Assembly: GCA_014379075.1 (NCBI GenBank)
Contig: JACMMN010000338.1
Location: 1 to 7,651, forward strand
Reading direction: 5' to 3'
Length of the DNA stretch: 7,651 nucleotides
Source of the DNA: Pyrinomonadaceae bacterium
GTDB taxonomy: Bacteria; Acidobacteriota; Blastocatellia; Pyrinomonadales; Pyrinomonadaceae
Below the pieces are notes generated by a model. It made no database searches. It worked only from the letters and a program-made list of their open reading frames with translations, and was not told the origin of the DNA. The position numbers and the translations under genes are program-made. Shown one piece after another: positions 1-4,823 of the stretch (the first letter of the stretch is position 1; every line of letters starts with the position of its first letter).

Positions 1-305
1 CGGATAAAGTCCTCAATAAAATGGATAAAATTCATCAATTTCAACTCAATTTTCAATTGATTTTCCTCAATTGCGATTTCGTCATTCATTTAATGCAGAT
101 TGTCCCAGAAAGCAGTTATTCATCCGAAATTTTGTCTACGTTCGAAAAACGGAACAAACAAAATTTGCCTAAGATCTTTTTTTTTCGAAATTACGCCTCG
201 CTAACGGAGAAAAATCCATAAAAATCGAGATTTCTGAAAATTAGTGATCGTACAGATTCAAAAACTTTCAGCAATACATTAAGGGGCGTCATCCGCAGCT
301 GCCGG
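1..305. other. AT-rich non-coding region upstream of gene 1
   Basis: No convincing gene is seen here. The stretch is clearly more AT-rich than the rest of the window. It contains four TCAATT copies (35-40, 46-51, 53-58, 67-72), two TTCGAA palindromes 43 bases apart (141-146, 184-189), a GTTC-N8-GAAC inverted repeat (140-155) and a run of nine T (177-185) without a good hairpin before it. It lies about 80-300 bases upstream of the predicted RpoN promoter, which is where enhancer-binding activators usually bind, so some of these repeats could be activator sites. That role is inference. Confidence 0.5.
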
Positions 306-320
306 TGGCATAACCTTTGC
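306..320 (+). promoter_or_regulatory. Predicted sigma-54 (RpoN) -24/-12 promoter of gene 1
   Basis: The sequence reads TGGCAT, five bases, TTGC. The family consensus is TGGCAC-N5-TTGCA/T, and the invariant GG and GC dinucleotides are 10 bases apart as required. Only the sixth base (T for C) and the base after TTGC (G) deviate. The start of transcription would fall near 331-333, giving a leader of about 110 bases. Gene 2 has an equivalent element at 4651-4665, which greatly strengthens the call. Promoters of this class need an AAA+ activator bound upstream, but no such gene lies in the window. Confidence 0.68.
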
Positions 321-348
321 GATTGGATCTGTGCCGGTCCGGCTTCCA

Positions 349-375
349 GAACAAATTTGTTCATTTTTTTGAACG
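349..375 (+). promoter_or_regulatory. Shared leader element, gene 1 copy (GAACAAA / TTTGTTC / GAACG)
   Basis: Bases 349-362 form a perfect 14-base palindrome, GAACAAATTTGTTC. Its right half (TTTGTTC, 356-362) is followed after eight bases by GAACG (371-375). The middle block could therefore pair with the left arm (a 5-bp RNA stem with a 4-base loop) or with the right arm (GUUCA with UGAAC). The block TTTGTTC-N8-GAACG recurs before gene 2 at the same distance from its promoter. It lies inside the predicted transcript, roughly 17-43 bases after the start. It may be an operator for a dimeric regulator or an RNA element; the sequence alone does not decide. Confidence 0.5.
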
Positions 376-432
376 CCCGTATCCATTGATGTTCGGAGCA
401 TTTGAGCGGCCCGGTAAACCCTAATTTTATAT

Positions 433-437
433 GGAGG
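433..437 (+). promoter_or_regulatory. Ribosome binding site of gene 1
   Basis: GGAGG lies four bases before the ATG at 442. The spacing is tighter than usual (gene 2 has eight) but still workable. The site supports this ATG, and the signal peptide begins immediately after it. Confidence 0.8.
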
Positions 438-441
438 ACAG

Positions 442-3400
442 ATGAAAAAAAGACTATTTGGATTGATGGTATTTTCAATATTGTTTGCGGCGGCACAAAT
501 AGCCGCAAACGCCCAGACGACCGGATCGATAGCCGGGACCATCACCGATTCGAACGGTGCGGTGGTTCCGAGCGCGACGGTCGTCGTCAGAAATGTCGGG
601 AACGGCCAGGAATTTACTTCCGCGACCGTCGAAAACGGCACATACCGCATTCCCGCCGTACCAAACGGCTTTTATACGGTCGATGTTTCGGCCGCCGGCT
701 TTAAGAAAGCGTTGGTATCTAATGTAAAAGTCGATGTGGGCGTACCGAGCACTGTTGACGCCGCACTCGCGGTCGGCGATATCGAACAGGTCGTCCAGAT
801 CACGTCCGGCGCCGAGGTCCTGCAAACTCAAACCGCAACTATCGGTACCAATATAGAGGGCCGGCAGATCGTTGAAACCCCAATTCAATCGCGCGACGCC
901 CTCGATCTGATCACCAAACTGCCCGGCACGAATACCGTCGGCACCGTCCGCACCTCGTCGATCAACGGCCTGCCTAAAGGCGCGATCAACATCTCGATCG
1001 ACGGCGTCGATGTTCAGGACAACCTGCTTCGCTCGTCCGATGGATTTTTTACCTATGTCCGTCCGCGAATCGACGCTATCGATGAGGTAACCGTTTCGAG
1101 TTCCAATCCCGGCGCCGAAAGCTCGGGCGATGGAGCGATCCAAATAAAATTCGTGACTCGCCGCGGTACGAACGACTACGGGGGCGGCCTATACTGGCAG
1201 CATCGTGACGAAGGCCTGAACGCCAATTACTGGCTCAACAACCGCAACGGACTTCCCCGCGGCAAAATTCGCTTGAACCAGTTTGGCGGAAAGTTCGGCG
1301 GCCCGATCCCGTTTCTTAACTTCGGAGACGGCAGCGACGATCTGTTCAATTCGGGTAAAGATAAGGCGTTTTTCTTTGTAAATTACGAGCAGTACCGCCT
1401 GCCGGAACAATCGCCGACCCGCCAGCGGACGATCCTTACTTCGCAGGCGCAAAGCGGCCTTTTCCGGTACATTTCCGGCGGCCAGGTCCGAGAGGTAAAC
1501 CTGTATGATCTTGCGGCCGCGAACGGTTTGCCCAACACGCCGGACCCGACGGTGGCGGCTCTTTTCTCGCGTATCCGGACATCGACCGGAACAACCGGCA
1601 CGATCACACCGATCACCTCGGCCGGAGCAATCTCCGATTTCAATCGCGAGTTCTTTAATTTCGTTAACAACGACAACCAGGTTCGCAAATTCCTGGCAAT
1701 GCGGTTCGACGTCAACCTGACCAGCGATCACAGCGTCGAATTCGTTTATAACAAACAGCAGTTCCGTTCCAAGTCGGATTTCTTGAACAATGCCGATCAG
1801 GCATTCCCGGACTTCGTTAATGCCGGTGCCCAAAACTCTAACCGGTACTCGAATTCCGTAGCCCTGCGATCCAACTTCGGCGAAAGCGTCGTCAACGAGG
1901 CCCGATTTACCCGCCTGTACGGCAATTCCGGTTTCTCTCTGATCGGCGGCCCGGAATTTTTTGCAAACACTCAAGGCGGCTATAGTTTTAACTTGGCCGG
2001 AGCCGGCACGATCCTGGTTTCGAATGCGACCGCAAGAAACACGGCCAGCGACCGCACATCGCCGACCTATGACTTCACCGACGCTCTGACATGGATCAAG
2101 GGTTCGCACAGCCTGACCTTCGGCGGCCAGTATAAATTGACAAAAACGCTGGATACGACCAGCAATCAGGTCGCACCGGTCGTTACCTTCGGAGTGCCGG
2201 ACGGCGATGACGGTCTGGATATATTTACAACCGCAAATTTCCAGGGTGCCTCGGCTGGCCAGCTTGCCGAAGCCGCTAATCTCTATGCGTCACTTACCGG
2301 AAGGATATCTGGGTTAACATCGAATATTTTCCTGACCGATGCCGGAGTTTACGTTCCGCAAGCTCCGCAAAGCCAGAACGTTTCGCAAAGGACCTTCGGC
2401 TTCTTTGCCCAGGACACCTGGCGGTTTCGCCCGAATCTAACATTCACTTTCGGCCTTCGCTGGCAGCCGCAGGAAGCCGTCCGGCTTAATTCGCAAAATT
2501 TCGGCGTACTGACCAATTTCGATATGATCTACGACATATCCGGCCCGGGCAACATTTTCACGCGTTCGGCCACAAACGCGCCGATCCCAACCGTTACCGG
2601 CAATTCGGCCGGCCAGAAGGCATATGCCGACGACTACAATAATTTCGGCCCGAATTTCGGCGTCGTCTGGAGTCCCGACTTCGGCGACACAGGATTTTTA
2701 CGCCGCGTCTTCGGCGGAACGGGCCAGAGCGTCATCCGCGGCGGTTTCGCCAGATCGTTCGTTCGCGAAGGAACGGTGGTCACGCAGGGAGCTCTTTCCG
2801 CTCTAAACCCGGGCGGAGCGATCTCAGGTTCGCGCAATGCGGGTTCGGGCAATTTGATGTTCGGGACGCTATTCCGCACAACGGGCAATATCAACCTGAC
2901 GCCCGACCAGCCATTCACCACACCTTCGTATCCGCTGGAACTGACCATAAACGATGCGGCGGCGGCGATCGATCCGAATTTGAAGACCGGCTACGTCGAT
3001 TCGTTCAGCTTCGGTTATCAGCGCGAGTTGGATAAGAATACCGTTATCGAGGTCCGCTACGTCGGCAACCGCGGTAAAGATCTCGTCAGGCTCTATCTGC
3101 AAAACGAAACGAATACGATCGAGAACGGATTCGCCTCCGAATTCGCGCTAGCCCAGGCGAATCTTGTGGCGAACAGGGCAGCCGGACGCGGGAATACGTT
3201 TGCGTTCACCGGCATTCCGGGCACATCTCCCCTTCCTATATTCTTCTCCTATTTAAATGGAGCCGGAAATCCGAATCTTTCTACAAGTTATACGGGAACC
3301 GGTTATACAAACAATGCACTGGTCAATTCCATTGCGTTGACCAATCCGAATATTGTCGGCTTTACCACCAGTGCCGCCAATCTCCTGATATCGACCGACG

Positions 3401-4398
3401 CACGGCATCAGAATGCACGCAATGCCGGCCGTCCCGACAACTTTTTCGATAACTGCCCGACGACCGGCGGCTTCTGTTTTCTTACCGATAACAGTGAAAA
3501 TAGCTGGTACGATTCGGCCGTTGTCGAATTCCGCCGCCGGCTGACGAGCGGATTGCGCGTCCAGGCAAGCTACGTTTTCGCAAAGGCATTTACCGATGCC
3601 TACGCGTCGCCGTCGGGTTTAGCCGCGGCCGCCGCGACAAATGACCAGTTCAGTGCATCGAGCGTGACACTGCGTGACCGCAGCCTCGACAAATCTCCGG
3701 CCCAGATCGATATCCGGCACGCATTCAAATTCGATGCGACATACGATCTGCCCTTCGGCAAGGGACGCGAGTTCTTCGGGAACGCAAATTGGGTAATCAA
3801 CGCCCTGATCGGCGGCTTCAGCATAATTCCTTCGCTTCGCTGGCAGAGCGGTGCGCCGATCCTTTTCGAGAACGTTCAGCTTGTCGGGATGACGGTGAAG
3901 GACCTGCAAAAAGAAATTAAGGTCCGCAAGAATTCGACTAATGTCACATACTTGCCGGACGATATCATCCTCAACACGCAGCGTGCATTCAACACCGCCG
4001 CAACGACGGCGACGGGTTACGGAACCCTCTTCGGCGGGGCTCCGACCGGCAGATTTCTCGCTCCGGCCGGATTCGGCAATTGTCAGGCGAAATTTGTCGG
4101 CGATTGCGGCTTTAGAAAGCTGGTGCTTCAGGGCCCGGGCTTTTTCAAACTCGACGCGACCGCCATCAAGCGTTTTGCGATCGATGAAAGGCGCAATATC
4201 GAACTCCGCGTAACGGCCTTTGACGTTCTCAACCGAACGAATTGGCGCGTCGGCGGCTGGACCGCCAATTCGGGGAATGTCACGGCTTTCGCAGGAACCT
4301 TCGGCCAGCTTGGCAACGGCACCGCCTATCAGGACCCGAACGGTTCGAACGATCCGGGAGGCCGCATTCTCGACCTTAGCCTGAGGATCAACTTCTAG
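442..4398 (+). CDS. Oar-like TonB-dependent outer-membrane receptor with carboxypeptidase-regulatory-like domain
   Basis: A complete 1318-residue outer-membrane receptor, presumably moving an unknown substrate across the outer membrane with energy from TonB-ExbB-ExbD. Residues 1-24 are a signal peptide (MKKR, hydrophobic core, ANA before Q25). Residues 27-112 are a carboxypeptidase-regulatory-like beta-sandwich (GSIAGTITDSNGAVVPSA). A possible TonB-box-like strand is at 113-120. The plug spans about 120-245, with IDGVDVQD (186-193) and GAIQIKFVTRRGTN (231-244). NQFGGKFGGPIP (279-290) opens the barrel. Further family signatures are FFAQDTW (654-660), NNFGPNFG (733-740), DIRHAF (1090-1095) and DVLNRTNW (1261-1268). 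The protein ends in RINF, the terminal aromatic residue expected by the BAM insertion machinery. Its only four cysteines form two close pairs (1005/1012 and 1214/1222). No SusD-like partner follows. The family call is secure; the substrate is unknown. Confidence 0.95.
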   Translation: MKKRLFGLMVFSILFAAAQIAANAQTTGSIAGTITDSNGAVVPSATVVVRNVGNGQEFTSATVENGTYRIPAVPNGFYTVDVSAAGFKKALVSNVKVDVGVPSTVDAALAVGDIEQVVQITSGAEVLQTQTATIGTNIEGRQIVETPIQSRDALDLITKLPGTNTVGTVRTSSINGLPKGAINISIDGVDVQDNLLRSSDGFFTYVRPRIDAIDEVTVSSSNPGAESSGDGAIQIKFVTRRGTNDYGGGLYWQHRDEGLNANYWLNNRNGLPRGKIRLNQFGGKFGGPIPFLNFGDGSDDLFNSGKDKAFFFVNYEQYRLPEQSPTRQRTILTSQAQSGLFRYISGGQVREVNLYDLAAANGLPNTPDPTVAALFSRIRTSTGTTGTITPITSAGAISDFNREFFNFVNNDNQVRKFLAMRFDVNLTSDHSVEFVYNKQQFRSKSDFLNNADQAFPDFVNAGAQNSNRYSNSVALRSNFGESVVNEARFTRLYGNSGFSLIGGPEFFANTQGGYSFNLAGAGTILVSNATARNTASDRTSPTYDFTDALTWIKGSHSLTFGGQYKLTKTLDTTSNQVAPVVTFGVPDGDDGLDIFTTANFQGASAGQLAEAANLYASLTGRISGLTSNIFLTDAGVYVPQAPQSQNVSQRTFGFFAQDTWRFRPNLTFTFGLRWQPQEAVRLNSQNFGVLTNFDMIYDISGPGNIFTRSATNAPIPTVTGNSAGQKAYADDYNNFGPNFGVVWSPDFGDTGFLRRVFGGTGQSVIRGGFARSFVREGTVVTQGALSALNPGGAISGSRNAGSGNLMFGTLFRTTGNINLTPDQPFTTPSYPLELTINDAAAAIDPNLKTGYVDSFSFGYQRELDKNTVIEVRYVGNRGKDLVRLYLQNETNTIENGFASEFALAQANLVANRAAGRGNTFAFTGIPGTSPLPIFFSYLNGAGNPNLSTSYTGTGYTNNALVNSIALTNPNIVGFTTSAANLLISTDARHQNARNAGRPDNFFDNCPTTGGFCFLTDNSENSWYDSAVVEFRRRLTSGLRVQASYVFAKAFTDAYASPSGLAAAAATNDQFSASSVTLRDRSLDKSPAQIDIRHAFKFDATYDLPFGKGREFFGNANWVINALIGGFSIIPSLRWQSGAPILFENVQLVGMTVKDLQKEIKVRKNSTNVTYLPDDIILNTQRAFNTAATTATGYGTLFGGAPTGRFLAPAGFGNCQAKFVGDCGFRKLVLQGPGFFKLDATAIKRFAIDERRNIELRVTAFDVLNRTNWRVGGWTANSGNVTAFAGTFGQLGNGTAYQDPNGSNDPGGRILDLSLRINF

Positions 4399-4426
4399 AA
4401 TTCGGCCCCTCCGATTTCTACTTAAT

Positions 4427-4459
4427 CCGGTGGGAAGAACTTTCTTCTCACCGGTTTTT
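4427..4459 (+). terminator. Intrinsic terminator of gene 1
   Basis: CCGGTGGGAAG (4427-4437) pairs with CTTCTCACCGG (4444-4454): 11 base pairs including one G-U, with a six-base loop, followed at once by TTTTT (4455-4459). It begins 28 bases after the stop codon. No T-run lies on the opposite side, so it acts on the + strand only. It makes gene 1 and gene 2 separate transcription units. Confidence 0.88.
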
Positions 4460-4497
4460 AGCTTGGAACAGACGTAGACCCTGTTCCAGACTAAAAA
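4455..4497. repeat. 17-base interrupted inverted repeat overlapping the terminator T-run
   Basis: The left arm (4455-4471, TTTTTAGCTTGGAACAG) and right arm (4481-4497, CTGTTCCAGACTAAAAA) pair along 17 positions with one C/A mismatch and one U-G pair, around a nine-base loop. The left arm starts with the T-run of the gene 1 terminator. No T-run follows on either strand, so it is not itself a standard terminator. It could be an RNA 3'-end structure, a protein-binding site (GGAACAG/CTGTTCC) or the trace of a small repeat. Confidence 0.6.
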
Positions 4498-4650
4498 TCC
4501 AATAAACGGAACACTCCCAAACACTTAACACTCACCAAATATTCATATTTTCCGATATTTCTTGCCTCTTTTGCAAAATTCCCAAGACTTGCCGCATCGT
4601 TTCCCCAAACCCATTCACTCGTTCATCCGCGCCAAGCGTCGCCGGCCCAA
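4498..4650. other. Spacer upstream of the gene 2 promoter
   Basis: No gene is seen. The left part is AT-rich and contains the inverted repeat AAATAT-TC-ATATTT (4537-4550), 101-128 bases before the -12 C. That is a plausible distance for an activator site, but no matching copy is found before gene 1, so nothing firmer can be said. Confidence 0.4.
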
Positions 4651-4665
4651 AGGCACATACGTTGC
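4651..4665 (+). promoter_or_regulatory. Predicted sigma-54 (RpoN) -24/-12 promoter of gene 2
   Basis: The sequence reads AGGCAC, five bases, TTGC. GGCAC and TTGC match the RpoN consensus exactly with the required GG-N10-GC spacing; only the first base (A for T) and the base after TTGC (G) deviate. As at gene 1, GATT follows. Transcription would start near 4676-4678, leaving a leader of about 147 bases. No better sigma-70-type hexamer pair was evident in this spacer by eye. Confidence 0.7.
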
Positions 4666-4688
4666 GATTAACAGTGGTGAAGGCACGC

Positions 4689-4720
4689 GAACGAAAACGC
4701 TTTGTTCCACAAAATGAACG
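4689..4720 (+). promoter_or_regulatory. Shared leader element, gene 2 copy (GAAC-G-AAA / TTTGTTC / GAACG)
   Basis: TTTGTTC (4701-4707), eight bases, GAACG (4716-4720). The first T is 36 bases after the -12 C, exactly as before gene 1. Upstream, GAAC (4689-4692) and AAA (4694-4696), separated by one G, could pair with all seven bases of TTTGTTC around the four-base loop ACGC. The middle block thus again has two possible partners. After GAACG a further resemblance continues: CCGTTTCGA (4723-4731) against CCGTATCCA (377-385), shifted by one base. An operator or an RNA leader element are both possible. Confidence 0.5.
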
Positions 4721-4758
4721 GGCCGTTTCGACGCAACAAAAATAGCCTTTTAGGAGCA

Positions 4759-4793
4759 ATGCCGGCGAGGTCAATTCCGATCTCCGGCGGCAT
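4759..4793 (+). promoter_or_regulatory. GC-rich leader hairpin before the gene 2 ribosome binding site
   Basis: ATGCCG (4759-4764) pairs with CGGCAT (4788-4793). After a small internal loop, GAGGTC (4767-4772) pairs with GATCTC (4779-4784, one G-U) around the loop AATTCC. The structure ends 17 bases before the Shine-Dalgarno site. No T-run follows, so it is not a terminator. It may stabilise the leader RNA or influence translation. Confidence 0.5.
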
Positions 4794-4810
4794 TTCAGAT
4801 AGACCATATT

Positions 4811-4815
4811 GGAGG
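4811..4815 (+). promoter_or_regulatory. Ribosome binding site of gene 2
   Basis: GGAGG lies eight bases before the ATG at 4824, close to ideal spacing. It supports this ATG, which is directly followed by a signal peptide. Confidence 0.88.
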
Positions 4816-4823
4816 TTTTATTT

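Noticed and set aside
141..189. TTCGAAAAA / TTTTTCGAA inverted repeat plus a T-run as a terminator of an upstream gene
   Set aside because: The 31-base loop and AT-only stem would be weak, and the T-run is part of the stem; no upstream gene is visible to terminate.
21..221. A 66-codon open frame in the AT-rich region, + strand
   Set aside because: No ribosome binding site, low-complexity AT-driven residues, no recognisable family, and it lies in repeat-rich sequence.
349..362. LexA (SOS) box
   Set aside because: The half-sites GAAC and GTTC are separated by six bases, not the four of the Gram-positive-type box, and a receptor gene is not a usual SOS target.
369..397. Sigma-70 promoter with TTGAAC as -35 before gene 1
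   Set aside because: Seventeen bases downstream reads TTCGGA, which is not a -10 hexamer; the RpoN-type match is far better.
475..2109. Long minus-strand open frames opposite gene 1 (222 and 306 codons)
   Set aside because: They lie fully opposite a convincing receptor gene, have no family features, and are explained by the codon use of the + strand gene.
3619..4524. A 301-codon minus-strand open frame overlapping the gene 1 3' end
   Set aside because: It runs across the terminator and opposite the conserved barrel end; its translation shows no recognisable domain and no plausible start site.
4620..4800. c-di-GMP (GEMM) or other known riboswitch in the gene 2 leader
   Set aside because: The conserved core strings of the GEMM-I class were not found on either strand, and no other known riboswitch core was recognised by eye.
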